Positions 17,610 through 26,686 of a DNA stretch of 64,000 nucleotides are shown here, one piece after another (position 1 is the first letter of the stretch; the number at the start of each line of letters is the position of its first letter). The stretch covers positions 62,001 to 126,000 of the forward strand of contig NZ_LMDC01000031.1 in the NCBI RefSeq assembly GCF_001425705.1. The letters run 5' to 3'. The stretch is from Pelomonas sp. Root1217. GTDB taxonomy: Bacteria; Pseudomonadota; Gammaproteobacteria; Burkholderiales; Burkholderiaceae_C. Both the position numbers and the translations under genes were made by a program. The notes under the pieces were generated by a model. It ran no database searches. It was not told where the DNA came from and was given only the letters and a program-made list of their open reading frames with translations.

Positions 17610-19007
17610 ATGCAGGTCAACGCAACCATCTTCAAGGCCTATGACATCCGCGGCGTCGTCGGCAAGACCTTGGACGAGGCACTCGCTGAAGCCCTGGGCC
17701 GCGCCTTCGGCACCGAGGCCAAGGCGCTGGGCGAGAAAGCCGTCGCCGTCGGCCGTGACGGCCGCCTGTCGGGCCCAGGCCTGGTCGCCGCGCTGATCCG
17801 CGGCCTGGCAAGCACCGGCCTGGACGTCGTCGACATCGGCGCTGTGACGACGCCCATGCTCTATTACGTCGCCGCCACGCGCATCAAGCACGGCTGCAAC
17901 TCCGGCATCATGGTCACGGGCAGCCACAACCCCAAGGACTACAACGGCTTCAAGATGGTGCTCAAAGGCGCCGCCGTGTACGGCGAGCAGATCCAGGGCC
18001 TGCGCCAGCGCATCGAGGCCGAGGACTACGCCAGCGGCAAAGGTCGCGTCGGCAAGATGGACGTCGGCGCCGAATATTCGGCCCGCATCGTCAAGGACTG
18101 CAAGCTGGCCCGGCCGATGAAGGTCGTCGTCGACAGCGGCAACGGCATCCCCGGCGCCTCGGCACCCGCCATCCTGCGCGCGCTGGGCTGCGAGGTCATC
18201 GACATCTTCTCCAAGGTGGACGGCGACTTCCCCAATCACCATCCCGATCCCTCGCGCCCCGAGAACCTGGAAGACCTCAAGCGCGTCGTGCACGCCTGCG
18301 ACGCCGAGCTCGGCCTTGCCTTCGACGGCGACGGCGACCGCCTCGGCATCGTCACCAAGGACGGCGAGATGATCATGCCGGACCGCCAGATCATGCTGAT
18401 CGCGGCCGACATCCTCAAGCGCCAGCCCGGCGCCGAGATCATCTTCGACGTCAAGTGCACCCAGCGCCTGGCGCCGTGGATCCGCGAGCACGGCGGCAAG
18501 CCGCTGATGTGGATGACCGGCCACTCCCTGGCCAAGGCCAAGCTGAAGGAAACCGGTGCGCCGCTGGCCGGCGAGCTGTCGGGCCACATCTTCTTTGCCG
18601 AGCGCTGGTATGGCTTCGACGACGCGATGTACACGGCCGGCCGCATGCTGGAGATCCTGTCACGCAGCCAGGATCCGAGCGCCTTGCTGCAGGCCCTGCC
18701 CAACAGCTTCAACACGCCCGAGATCAATGTGCCCTGCGCCGAAGGCGAGCACCATGAGGTCGTCAAGACGTTGAAGGCGCAGACGACGCTGGCCGACTTC
18801 CCCGGCGCGACCGAGCTCATCACCATCGACGGCCTGCGCATCGAGTACGCGGACGGCTTCGGCCTGATCCGCCCGTCCAACACGACGCCCGTGCTGGTGT
18901 TGCGCTTTGAGGGGCACACGCAGGAAGCCTTGGATCGCATCCAGCACGACGTGCTGGCACAGCTCAAGCGCATCAAGCCGGACGCGACCTTCGCTGCCGG
19001 GCATTGA
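17610..19007 (+). CDS. manB: Phosphomannomutase/phosphoglucomutase
   Basis: This 465-residue alpha-D-phosphohexomutase interconverts mannose-6-P and mannose-1-P (or glucose-6-P/1-P) for GDP-mannose, LPS and exopolysaccharide synthesis. The phosphoserine loop TGSHNPKDYNG, the Mg-binding DGDGDR and the C-terminal phosphate loop RPSNTTP are all intact. Length and order match the AlgC-type bifunctional enzymes. I chose the ATG at 17610 because the family begins MQVNATIFKAYDIRG and a GAGG lies 7 nt upstream; 21 upstream in-frame codons are unlikely coding. It is followed by three short hairpins, and waaA further downstream shares the LPS context. Confidence 0.92.
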   Translation: MQVNATIFKAYDIRGVVGKTLDEALAEALGRAFGTEAKALGEKAVAVGRDGRLSGPGLVAALIRGLASTGLDVVDIGAVTTPMLYYVAATRIKHGCNSGIMVTGSHNPKDYNGFKMVLKGAAVYGEQIQGLRQRIEAEDYASGKGRVGKMDVGAEYSARIVKDCKLARPMKVVVDSGNGIPGASAPAILRALGCEVIDIFSKVDGDFPNHHPDPSRPENLEDLKRVVHACDAELGLAFDGDGDRLGIVTKDGEMIMPDRQIMLIAADILKRQPGAEIIFDVKCTQRLAPWIREHGGKPLMWMTGHSLAKAKLKETGAPLAGELSGHIFFAERWYGFDDAMYTAGRMLEILSRSQDPSALLQALPNSFNTPEINVPCAEGEHHEVVKTLKAQTTLADFPGATELITIDGLRIEYADGFGLIRPSNTTPVLVLRFEGHTQEALDRIQHDVLAQLKRIKPDATFAAGH

Positions 19008-19017
19008 TGCCCCTCGT

Positions 19018-19070
19018 CCAAGGAATACCTTGGCCGGTCCCCCGCGGGGACGGCGATGCTTGCGGCATCG
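19018..19070 (+). terminator. Three tandem short hairpins downstream of manB
   Basis: Three perfect 6-bp stems follow in 53 nt: CCAAGG-AATA-CCTTGG (19018-19033), GTCCCC-CGC-GGGGAC (19037-19051) and CGATGC-TTGCG-GCATCG (19054-19070). None has a following T-run, so they may be a Rho-independent-like end without a U tract or an mRNA 3' stabiliser. They lie immediately after the manB stop. Confidence 0.4.
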
Positions 19071-19201
19071 AGCCGCCAGCACATCGCCATGCCGGGCCGG
19101 CTCGGGAGCGGCCCAGCGCTCGGCCCGCTGAATGCGTTGGGTTTACGAATATCGGCTGAGCGGCCAGAGAGCCGCCTTTCATTCAACCCAGGGAGATCGT
19201 C

Positions 19202-19957
19202 ATGCCATTGATCGGAGGCCTGCACATCCTGATCGCGCTGTTCTGCGCGGTCCATGTCGTGCGCAGCGGCCAGCAGCTGTACTGGCTCTTCATCCTGTTC
19301 GCCTTCCCGCTGCTTGGGAGCGCGGTCTACTTCTTCGCCATCTATCTGCCCAACTCGCGGCTGGACCACGGCGCGCGAAAGGCCGTGTCGGCCGCGGCGC
19401 GGGCGCTGGATCCGGGGCGCGACGTGCGCGAGGCTCGCATCGTCTACGACGTATCGCCCTCGGCACAGAACCAGATGCGGCTGGCCGAAGCCCTGCTGAA
19501 CGCGGGCGAGGCCAAGGAGGCGGCAGAACTGTACGAGGGCGCGTTGAAAGGCCCTTTTGCCAGCGACCCTGACCTGCGCTTCGGCGCCGTGCGTGCCTAC
19601 GTGGAGTGCCAGCGCTTCGACGCGGCGCTGAGCCATCTGCAGGTGCTGAAAGCCGACCGGCCTGACTTCCGTCCCGACCAGGTCCTGCTGCTGCTTGCAC
19701 GCTGCTTCGCCGGCACCGGCCGGCAGGCCGAGGCCCGCGAGAGCTTCGAGGCTGCGGTGCGCCGCTTTGGCAGCTTCGAGGCCAGTGCCGAGTATTCGAT
19801 CTGGGCCCTGGCCACCGGCGACGCCGCGACGGCTGCCCGCCTGCAGACCGAGATCGATCGCCAGGTCCAGCTCTGGAATCCCGTCAGCCGTGAGTTGAAT
19901 GATCCGGTCATGCGGCGGCTCAAGGCCGCGCACGAACTGGCACGCAAAGGTGGTTGA
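19202..19957 (+). CDS. Membrane-anchored TPR-like protein
   Basis: This 251-residue protein starts with two hydrophobic segments (about residues 4-20 and 26-48) in a pattern like the phospholipase-D-nuclease N-terminal (PLDc_N) motif, PLIGGLHILIALFCAVHV then YWLFILFAFPLLGSAVYF. After that a cytoplasmic or periplasmic domain carries tetratricopeptide-like helical pairs (NQMRLAEALLNAGEAKEAAELYEGAL and PDQVLLLLARCFAGTGRQAEARESF). The gene is translationally coupled to waaA (TGATG), so a role in LPS or envelope assembly is conceivable, but no function is established. The start follows a GGGAGA ribosome site. Confidence 0.75.
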   Translation: MPLIGGLHILIALFCAVHVVRSGQQLYWLFILFAFPLLGSAVYFFAIYLPNSRLDHGARKAVSAAARALDPGRDVREARIVYDVSPSAQNQMRLAEALLNAGEAKEAAELYEGALKGPFASDPDLRFGAVRAYVECQRFDAALSHLQVLKADRPDFRPDQVLLLLARCFAGTGRQAEARESFEAAVRRFGSFEASAEYSIWALATGDAATAARLQTEIDRQVQLWNPVSRELNDPVMRRLKAAHELARKGG

Positions 19958-21228
19958 TGCCTGAGGGCCTCGCGCTGGCCCTGTATGCAACCGCGCTGCG
20001 GCTGCTGACGCCCTTTTATCTGCTGCGGTTGTGGCGGCGTGGCGCCAAGGAGGCGCTGTACCGGCACGCCCTCAGCGAACGCCTTGGTTTCTACCCTGGC
20101 TCGGCCGAACCTGGCCGGCTGTGGATCCATGCCGTGTCTCTGGGTGAGACTCGCGCCGCCAGCGCTCTCATCACGGCCCTGCGCGAGCGTGAGCCCGGCC
20201 TTCGCCTGCTGCTGACCCATTCGACGGCGACCGGCCGGGAGGCCGGCCAAGCCCTGCTCCAGGACGGCGATGCCCAGGCCTGGCTGCCCTATGACACGCC
20301 AGGCGCGGTGCGCCGTTTCTTGCGCCATTGGCAGCCCAGGGTTGGTGTGCTGATGGAGACCGAGGTCTGGCCGACGTTGCAGCGCGAAGCTGAAAAAGCC
20401 GGGGTGCCCATGGTGCTGGCCAACGCACGCCTGTCGGAGAAGAGCCTGCGCCAGGGCCGGCGCCTGGCGGCACTGATGCGTCCGGCGGCGCGCCGCATGA
20501 CGCTGGCCCTGGCCCAGACTGAGGCGGACGCCGAACGCATCCGCGCGATGGGCATGGCCCGTGTCGAGGTGGCCGGCAACCTGAAGTACGACATCGCCAT
20601 GGACCCGGCCCTGATTGCTCGCGGCCAGGCCTGGGCGCAACGCCTCGGACGGCCCGTGCTGATGCTGGCTGTGAGTCGCGAGGGCGAGGAAAAAGCGCTG
20701 CTCGACGAGTGGGTTCAACGGCCCTCCTCTCGCCCGCTGCTGGTCATCGTGCCCCGCCACCCCCAGCGTTTCGACGAGATTGCGGCGCTCATTGCAGCGA
20801 CCGGCCTGACGCTGGCACGCCGCAGCCAGTGGGCCGACGAGCCTCCGCCGCAGACCCTCACCGCCGACGTCTGGCTGGGCGACTCCATGCGCGAGATGCC
20901 GCTGTACTACGGCCTGGCCACCGTCGCCCTGCTCGGTGGCAGCTTCGAACCCTTGGGCGGCCAGAACCTCATCGAGGCCGCGGCCTGTGGCTGCCCGGTG
21001 CTGGCCGGGCCGCACACCTTCAATTTCGCTGAGGCGGCAGAACTGGCCATTGCGGCAGGCGCGGCCCGGCGCTGTGTCGATATGCCTGACGCCATCGCCC
21101 AAGGCCTGCTGCTTTGCAGTGACGCGGCGTCACGGCAGGCCATGGCGGCACAGGCGCACGCCTTCTCGCGCGCGCACCAGGGTGCCGCTGCCCGCATGGC
21201 GGCCGCCCTGTTTTCAATCAGGTCCTGA
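19957..21228 (+). CDS. waaA: 3-deoxy-D-manno-octulosonic acid transferase
   Basis: WaaA (KdtA) transfers Kdo residues from CMP-Kdo to lipid IVA in the inner membrane, the first step of LPS core synthesis. The 423-residue protein has a GT-B fold: N-terminal membrane-association segment, HAVSLGETRAA, METEVWPTL and the C-terminal nucleotide-binding GGQNLIEAAACGCPV. I chose the ATG at 19957, overlapping the upstream stop as TGATG; a TTG three nt earlier is less likely. It follows the TPR-like gene and is followed after 5 nt by a GFA-family gene. Confidence 0.93.
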   Translation: MPEGLALALYATALRLLTPFYLLRLWRRGAKEALYRHALSERLGFYPGSAEPGRLWIHAVSLGETRAASALITALREREPGLRLLLTHSTATGREAGQALLQDGDAQAWLPYDTPGAVRRFLRHWQPRVGVLMETEVWPTLQREAEKAGVPMVLANARLSEKSLRQGRRLAALMRPAARRMTLALAQTEADAERIRAMGMARVEVAGNLKYDIAMDPALIARGQAWAQRLGRPVLMLAVSREGEEKALLDEWVQRPSSRPLLVIVPRHPQRFDEIAALIAATGLTLARRSQWADEPPPQTLTADVWLGDSMREMPLYYGLATVALLGGSFEPLGGQNLIEAAACGCPVLAGPHTFNFAEAAELAIAAGAARRCVDMPDAIAQGLLLCSDAASRQAMAAQAHAFSRAHQGAAARMAAALFSIRS

Positions 21229-21233
21229 CGACC

Positions 21234-21608
21234 ATGACGATGTATTCGGGCCAATGCCTTTGTGGCCAGGTGAAGTTGGCGGCACGCGGCGAACCGCTGC
21301 GCATCGGCATCTGCCATTGCATGGACTGCCGCAAGGAAAGCGGCTCGGCCTTCACCTTCTATGCCGTCTGGCCCGCCGGCCAGTTCGAGCATCAAGGCGA
21401 CACCGCCGAGTTCCGAGGCCAGCGCTTCTGCCCTCGTTGCGGAGCGCGGTTGTTCTCCCTCGACGACCGGGAAGCCGAGATCAAGCTCGGCATCCTGTCT
21501 CAAGCCCCAACGCCGCTCGTGCCGAGCTACGAGCTCTGGGTCAAGCGGCGCGAGCCCTGGCTTCAGGCCGTCCCGGGCGCCGAGCAGTTCGACGAGAACA
21601 GGCCTTGA
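21234..21608 (+). CDS. GFA/CENP-V-family zinc protein
   Basis: This 124-residue protein belongs to the glutathione-dependent formaldehyde-activating (GFA) superfamily of small zinc-binding proteins. The expected zinc ligands are Cys8, Cys10 (GQCLCGQ), Cys27, Cys29, Cys32 (CHCMDC) and Cys66, Cys69 (FCPRCG). Members are often annotated as S-(hydroxymethyl)glutathione synthase or aldehyde-activating, but the true substrate of most is not known. It starts 5 nt after the waaA stop and ends 7 nt before the convergent outer-membrane factor gene. Confidence 0.88.
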   Translation: MTMYSGQCLCGQVKLAARGEPLRIGICHCMDCRKESGSAFTFYAVWPAGQFEHQGDTAEFRGQRFCPRCGARLFSLDDREAEIKLGILSQAPTPLVPSYELWVKRREPWLQAVPGAEQFDENRP

Positions 21609-21614
21609 ACGTGT

Positions 21615-23027
21615 TCAACCGCCCGAGATCCAGCCCCCGCCCAAGGCCTTGACGAGTTGGGCCGTGGCCGCCCACTGCGTGCCGCGCAGCTGGGCGAGCG
21701 CGCGCTCGGTGGCCAGCGGCGTGCGCTCGGCCTCGGTCACATCGAGGTAGCTGACGGCGCCCTTGTCATACCGGCTCCTGGCCACGCTCAGCGCCTGGCC
21801 CGAGGAAGCCAGCGTGCGGTTCTGGGCTTCCACCACCGTCGTGCGCCCCTGCAGTTCGGCCAGCGCGTCGTCCACCTCGCGCAGGGCCTGCAACATGCGG
21901 CCGCGGAAGGCGGCGAGCGATTCGTCGACCGAGGCCTTGGCGCCGGCCAGGTTGGCCTTGTTGCGGCCACCTTCGAAGATCGGCAGTGAGATGCTGGGGC
22001 CGATGTTGTACAGGCGCGCCGGCGCGGAGATCAGGTCGCCCAGCTCCTTGCTCTGGTAGCCGAAGCTGCCGGTCAGGCGGATGGACGGGTAGAAGGCGGC
22101 TTCGGCGATGCCGACCTGGGCCGTCGCGGCATGCAGCTGGGCCAGGCTCTGGGCCAGGTCCGGGCGGCGTTGCAGCAGTTCCGAAGGCAGGCCGGCGCGG
22201 ATCTGCGGCGGCGCGGGCAGCGAATAGGTTGCCTGCAGCTTGAGCTCGGCGGCGGCCTGGCCGGTCAGCGCGGCGATCTGGTTGGCCACCAGGGCCTGGC
22301 GGCGCGGCAGGTCGGCCACGTCGGCGTCGGCCGAGGCCAGTTCGGCGCGCACGCGCTCCAGGTCCTGCGTCGTCGATGAGCCGGCATCGAAACGGGTCTG
22401 CGCGACCTTGAAGGCGTTGGCACGGCTGTCGCGCAGGCGTTGCAGGGCTGCGGCCTCGTCGGCCAGCGCGCGCCACTGCCAGTATGCGGCGGCGACGTCA
22501 GCGGTCAGCGCGACGCGCGCGGCGGCGGCGTCCAGGGTGGACGCATCCAGCTGTGCCTGAGACGCCTCGGCCTGGCGCTTCACGCGGCCCCACAGGTCCA
22601 GCTCCCAGCCGATGGACGCCTGGATGCCGGTCTGCGTGCCGTCGAAGGTGATGGCCTGGCCGCCGAGCACCGGCGTCGTCACAGACTTGGCGGACGTGCG
22701 CAGGTTGGTGACGCTGCCGCCGACATCGACGCGGGGCAGCTCGTCCGCCTTGGTCGCGCCGAACACCGCGCGTGCCCGCTCGACCCGCGCGGCCGCGGCG
22801 GCCAGCGTCGGGCTGGCCTGCAGGGCCTGGGCTTCGAGGGCGTTGAGCTGGGCGTCGCCGAACATCAGCCACCAGTCACGCTGCAGCTCGGCGCCCGCCA
22901 CGGGGGCTGCGGCTCGGTAGGCCGTGGGTGCGTTGGCGGCGGGGGCCTGGTAGTTGGGGCCCAGCGTCGTGCAGGCAGCGAGGGCCGCAGTGGCGACGAG
23001 GGTGAGAACGGTCTTGAGTTGGATCAT
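21615..23027 (-). CDS. NodT-family outer-membrane efflux lipoprotein
   Basis: This 470-residue outer-membrane channel of the TolC/OprM class has a lipoprotein signal with lipobox LAAC at about residues 16-19. Two related OEP repeats follow, each with long coiled helices and amphipathic strands (QAQLDASTLDAAAARVALTA, FEGGRNKANLAGAKASVDES). It would provide the trunk through which the EmrAB pump encoded upstream exports its substrates. The start is 18 nt after the EmrB stop, so the efflux genes form one operon, pirin-emrA-emrB-OMF. Confidence 0.92.
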   Translation of the reverse strand: MIQLKTVLTLVATAALAACTTLGPNYQAPAANAPTAYRAAAPVAGAELQRDWWLMFGDAQLNALEAQALQASPTLAAAAARVERARAVFGATKADELPRVDVGGSVTNLRTSAKSVTTPVLGGQAITFDGTQTGIQASIGWELDLWGRVKRQAEASQAQLDASTLDAAAARVALTADVAAAYWQWRALADEAAALQRLRDSRANAFKVAQTRFDAGSSTTQDLERVRAELASADADVADLPRRQALVANQIAALTGQAAAELKLQATYSLPAPPQIRAGLPSELLQRRPDLAQSLAQLHAATAQVGIAEAAFYPSIRLTGSFGYQSKELGDLISAPARLYNIGPSISLPIFEGGRNKANLAGAKASVDESLAAFRGRMLQALREVDDALAELQGRTTVVEAQNRTLASSGQALSVARSRYDKGAVSYLDVTEAERTPLATERALAQLRGTQWAATAQLVKALGGGWISGG

Positions 23028-23045
23028 GGTGATCTCTCTTTCGAA

Positions 23046-24629
23046 TTAGTGGGCCGCTTCGGCGGCGCCGGCGCCACCGAGCACCTTCTTGCTCATCCAG
23101 ACAATGAGCACGCAGCTGATCAGCGCGATGCCAAGGATCAGGAAGGCGTCGTTGTAGGCCATGACGAAGCTGTCGCGGCGAACGACGTTGTCCAGGGCTT
23201 TCATCGCCATGTCCTGCGCCGTGGCGAGATCGAAGCCCTTGCTCGCGAAGTTCTGCGCCAGCGTGTCCAAGCGCGCCTGCGTGGCGGGGTCGTAGAGGCT
23301 GATGGACTCGCCGACGCGGGCGCTGTGCAGGTGCTCGCGGTTCGTCAGCAGCGTGGCCAGCGTGGCGATGCCGACAGAGCCGCCGAGGTTGCGCATCATG
23401 TTGAACATGCCCGAGGCGCTCGGCAGCAGGTTGGGCGGGACGCCGTTCACCGCGAAGTTGGTCAGCGTGATCATGATCAGCGGCTGGCCCAGGGCGCGGA
23501 CGATCTGCGCGAACAACAGCTCGGGCCCGGCCGTGTCGGCGCTCATGTGGGTGTTCATGAAGCACGACGTCGCGAACAGCGCCAGGCCCACGCTCATCAT
23601 CACGCGGTTGTCCAGCTTGGTGGACAGCTTGGCCGCGAACGGCATGATGAAGAGCTGCGGCAGGCCCATCCACATGATGACGATGCCGATCTGCATCGGC
23701 GTGTAGCTGGCGATCTGGCCCAGGTACAGCGGCAGGATGAAGGCCGAGCCGTAGAGGCCCATGCCGGTGGCAAACGCAATGACACCGGCGATCAGGAAGC
23801 TCGGGCGGCCGAGGATGTGCAGGTCGATGAAGGTGTTCTTGCGCGTCAGCCCGCGCCAGGCCCAGCCGTAGATGCCGCCCACCGCCAGCACGGCGGCCGC
23901 GATGATGAAACGGCTCTGGAACCAGTCCTTGGCATTGCCCTCTTCCAGCATCGCGGTCAGAGAGCCCAGGCCCACGGCCATGAAGACGACGCCCCACCAA
24001 TCCACCTCGCGCAGCAGCTTCAAGTTCATCGGCTCCTTGTCCAGGCCGATGCTCACGCCCAGCATCAGCAACACGCCGGGCACCCAGTTGATGTAGAAGA
24101 TGCTGGGCCAGCCGTAGAGCTCGGTCAGGTAGCCGCCCACCGTGGGGCCCAGCGTCGGCGCGAGCGTGGCCGTCATGCCGAACAGGGCCAGGCCGATGGG
24201 CCGCTTTTTGAGCGGCAGCTTGCGCGTGACCAGCGTCATCGCCATCGGGATCATGACGCCGCCCGTGAAGCCCTGGGCCGCGCGGAAGACGATCATGGAC
24301 TCCAGGCTCCAGGCCATGCCGCACAGCGTGCTGAAGATCAGGAACAGCGCGACGTTGATGACCAGGTATCGCCGCGTCGAGAACACCATCGACAGGAAGC
24401 CCGCCAGCGGGATGACAACGATCTCGGCGACGAGGTAGGCGCTGGAGATCCAGGAGCCCTCTTCCTGCGTGGCTGACAGTGCGCCGAGGATGTCGCGCAG
24501 CGAGGAGTTGGTGATGGCGATGTCCAGCACCGCCATGAAGGCGCCCAGCAGGCTGGCCAGCACGGCCAGCCAGGTGCGGCCGCTGACCTTTTCGCCGGGC
24601 GGCGGGGGGAGGTAGTTTTCGTTGCCCAT
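23046..24629 (-). CDS. EmrB/QacA-family MFS multidrug transporter
   Basis: This 527-residue permease of the DHA2 (14-helix) subfamily has about 14 hydrophobic segments and the family motifs DIAITNSSLRDILGALSA (motif D1 region) and the motif C segment GMTATLAPTLGPTVGGYL. It works with an EmrA-type fusion protein and the outer-membrane factor to pump hydrophobic toxins by proton antiport across both membranes. I chose the ATG at 24629, 7 nt after the EmrA stop; an upstream TTG would overlap emrA. Substrates are not evident. Confidence 0.92.
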   Translation of the reverse strand: MGNENYLPPPPGEKVSGRTWLAVLASLLGAFMAVLDIAITNSSLRDILGALSATQEEGSWISSAYLVAEIVVIPLAGFLSMVFSTRRYLVINVALFLIFSTLCGMAWSLESMIVFRAAQGFTGGVMIPMAMTLVTRKLPLKKRPIGLALFGMTATLAPTLGPTVGGYLTELYGWPSIFYINWVPGVLLMLGVSIGLDKEPMNLKLLREVDWWGVVFMAVGLGSLTAMLEEGNAKDWFQSRFIIAAAVLAVGGIYGWAWRGLTRKNTFIDLHILGRPSFLIAGVIAFATGMGLYGSAFILPLYLGQIASYTPMQIGIVIMWMGLPQLFIMPFAAKLSTKLDNRVMMSVGLALFATSCFMNTHMSADTAGPELLFAQIVRALGQPLIMITLTNFAVNGVPPNLLPSASGMFNMMRNLGGSVGIATLATLLTNREHLHSARVGESISLYDPATQARLDTLAQNFASKGFDLATAQDMAMKALDNVVRRDSFVMAYNDAFLILGIALISCVLIVWMSKKVLGGAGAAEAAH

Positions 24630-24636
24630 GGCGAAC

Positions 24637-25737
24637 TTACTCTGCGATCTCAACTTCCACCTGCACCGACAGCCCCGGCACGATGCGCGTCGCCGCCTCG
24701 CCCAGGCTCTTCAGGCTCTCCGGCTCAAACACCACCTTGACCGGCACGCGCTGGACGATCTTGGTGAAGTTGCCGGTCGCGTTGTCCGGCGGCAGCAGCG
24801 CGAAGCTGGCGCCCGAGGCCGGGGCAAAGCTGTCGACATGGGCTTCCAGCTCCTTGCCCGGGAAGGCGTCGACCTTGACGTGCACCTTCTGGCCCGGCTT
24901 CATGCGGGCGAGCTGGGTTTCCTTGAAGTTGGCGGTGATCCAGACCTCGGGCTCGACGATGGCCGCGAGCTGCTGGCCGGGCTGCACGCGCTGGCCGACT
25001 TCGACCGTGCGCTTGCCGATGCGGCCGTCGCTGGCGGCGCGTAATTCCACATAGCCGAGTTGGTTCTGCGCGTCCTTCAACTGGGCCTGCGTGGCGCCCT
25101 TCTGCGCGTTGGCCGATTGGCGGGCACTCTCGGCGGCCACGACGGCTTCCTTGGCGGCCGAGGCGCCGGCCTTGCGTGCGGCCAGGTCGGCGCGGGCCAC
25201 GTCGCGGGCGGCCAGCGCCGCGTCAAGCTCTTGCTTGCTGGTGGCGCGCAGTTCGGCGCCGAACAGGGCCTGGCTGCGCTTGGCCTCCAGCTCGGTGCGG
25301 GCCAGCACGGCCTCGGCCTGGGCGACCTGGGAGTTGGTCACGGCCGCCTGGGCCTTGGCCTGGGCGATCTGCGCGGCCGTGGTCGCTATTGCCGCATCGG
25401 CCTGGGCGACCTGGGCCTTCAGCCGCTCGATCTGCACGGCCGCATCGGCCGGGTCCAGGCGCAGCAGCAGGTCGCCGGCCTTGACGACCGCGTTGTCCTG
25501 CATGCGCATCTCGGTGACGACGCCGGCCACGCGGGTGGCCACTGGGTGCAGGCGACCTGCGACGAAGGCGTTGTCGGTCTCGACGAGATGCTGGGCGCGC
25601 CACCACATGCGGCCGCCCAGGCCGATGCCGCCGATCAGCAGGATCGCGCCGACGATGAGCAGAGGCACGGGCGGGCCGCTCTTCTTGGCGTTCTCGGCAG
25701 GCTTCGGGGCAACGGCGTTGTCTTGCGGTGCATTCAT
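24637..25737 (-). CDS. EmrA-family membrane fusion protein
   Basis: This 366-residue HlyD/EmrA-type adaptor has an N-terminal transmembrane helix (about residues 22-42, PVPLLIVGAILLIGGIGLGG), a lipoyl/barrel-sandwich half motif (VAGVVTEMRMQDNAVVKAGD), a long Ala/Gln-rich coiled-coil hairpin, and the closing half (LRAASDGRIGKRTVEVGQRV). It bridges the inner-membrane pump and outer-membrane channel. Its ATG overlaps the pirin stop as ATGA, with AAGGAAA upstream. Together with emrB and the OMF it forms a tripartite pump probably controlled by the divergent LysR regulator. Confidence 0.93.
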   Translation of the reverse strand: MNAPQDNAVAPKPAENAKKSGPPVPLLIVGAILLIGGIGLGGRMWWRAQHLVETDNAFVAGRLHPVATRVAGVVTEMRMQDNAVVKAGDLLLRLDPADAAVQIERLKAQVAQADAAIATTAAQIAQAKAQAAVTNSQVAQAEAVLARTELEAKRSQALFGAELRATSKQELDAALAARDVARADLAARKAGASAAKEAVVAAESARQSANAQKGATQAQLKDAQNQLGYVELRAASDGRIGKRTVEVGQRVQPGQQLAAIVEPEVWITANFKETQLARMKPGQKVHVKVDAFPGKELEAHVDSFAPASGASFALLPPDNATGNFTKIVQRVPVKVVFEPESLKSLGEAATRIVPGLSVQVEVEIAE

Positions 25738-26585
25738 GACAGGGTTTCCTTGTTGTTGCTTGGGTTTGTTCTTGAAATGGATCGGGGGCTCAGGCGGCCC
25801 ATGCCGCCCGACTGGAATCGCTGCAGCGCGGCCACGACCTGACCTTCGTCGCTCATGACGAAGGGGCCGTGGCGCACGACGGGTTCATGAAGCGGCCGGC
25901 CGCAGAAGCAGGCCAGGCGCAGGGCCTCGTCGGCGACGATGCGTGCCGTGCCACCGACAGACACGCTCAGGGCACGGCCGGTGGTCAGCGGCAATTCGCC
26001 GGTGTGGCCGCCACCCTGGATGACGATGGCAAATCCCTGCTCGCCCTCCGGCAGCACGAGATCGAAGCCGGCGCCGGCGTCGATGTCGACCAGCACCAGC
26101 GAGGTTGACCAAGGCAGAGTGAGCCCGGTGTCCGCGCCAAAGACCTGGGTGGCGCGCCAGCCCTCGCCCACGCGGCGTGGCATCTGCTCCGCAGCAAGCC
26201 GCATGACGGTCGGCGCGCGCAGCTTCTGCTCGGCGGGCAGGTTGACGAAGATCTGCAGGCCATGCGCTTCGCGGCCCGCCTCGACGGGGAATTCGTCGTG
26301 CATGACGCCCCGGCCGGCCAGCGTCCAGTGCAGGCCACCGGGCAGGATTTCGTGCTCGCCGCCCAGGGAGTCGCGGCTGACCATGCCGCTGGCCGAATCG
26401 TCGAAGAGGTAGGTCACCGCCGAGAAGCCGGCATGCGGGTGCGGCGCAAACACCGGCTCGCTCATGCGGAAGTGGTCGACCATGATGAAAGGGTCCAGCA
26501 ACGCCAACGGCTCGCGCCAACCCTCGGCCTGGAAGCCGGCGCCGATGCGGTGCCTTTGGGGCTGGAGAAGACGGGCGGTTGACAT
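25734..26585 (-). CDS. Pirin-family cupin protein
   Basis: This 283-residue bicupin protein contains the conserved pirin metal site HPHAGFSAVTYLF and the downstream LHWTLAGRGVMHDE with a metal-binding His and Glu. Pirins bind iron and some have quercetin dioxygenase activity; this one heads an efflux operon and may act on or sense the same aromatic compounds. I chose the ATG at 26585 (MSTARLL), the usual family start; an ATG at 26612 would add nine residues but lies in the divergent promoter region next to the palindrome. The last codons overlap emrA. Confidence 0.88.
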   Translation of the reverse strand: MSTARLLQPQRHRIGAGFQAEGWREPLALLDPFIMVDHFRMSEPVFAPHPHAGFSAVTYLFDDSASGMVSRDSLGGEHEILPGGLHWTLAGRGVMHDEFPVEAGREAHGLQIFVNLPAEQKLRAPTVMRLAAEQMPRRVGEGWRATQVFGADTGLTLPWSTSLVLVDIDAGAGFDLVLPEGEQGFAIVIQGGGHTGELPLTTGRALSVSVGGTARIVADEALRLACFCGRPLHEPVVRHGPFVMSDEGQVVAALQRFQSGGMGRLSPRSISRTNPSNNKETLS

Positions 26586-26615
26586 GATGGCCGCGACTGT
26601 AGAGAGTTCCATTTA

Positions 26616-26628
26616 TGGCGAATAGCCA
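26616..26628. promoter_or_regulatory. Divergent LysR-type palindrome candidate
   Basis: TGGC-GAATA-GCCA, a dyad of two 4-bp arms, lies between the pirin-efflux operon and the LysR gene. LysR regulators bind dyads of the T-N11-A type, so this is the best candidate operator in the 101-bp gap. It is short and could be chance. Confidence 0.35.
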
Positions 26629-26686
26629 CAAAACTCAAACTCACCGTTCCGGAAACGAAACGAAATAAAAAGAGATAAACGACGCC

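Noticed and set aside
22440-24476. 678-codon plus-strand frame opposite emrB and the outer-membrane factor
   Set aside because: His/Gln/Arg-rich composition without domains, antisense to well-supported genes.
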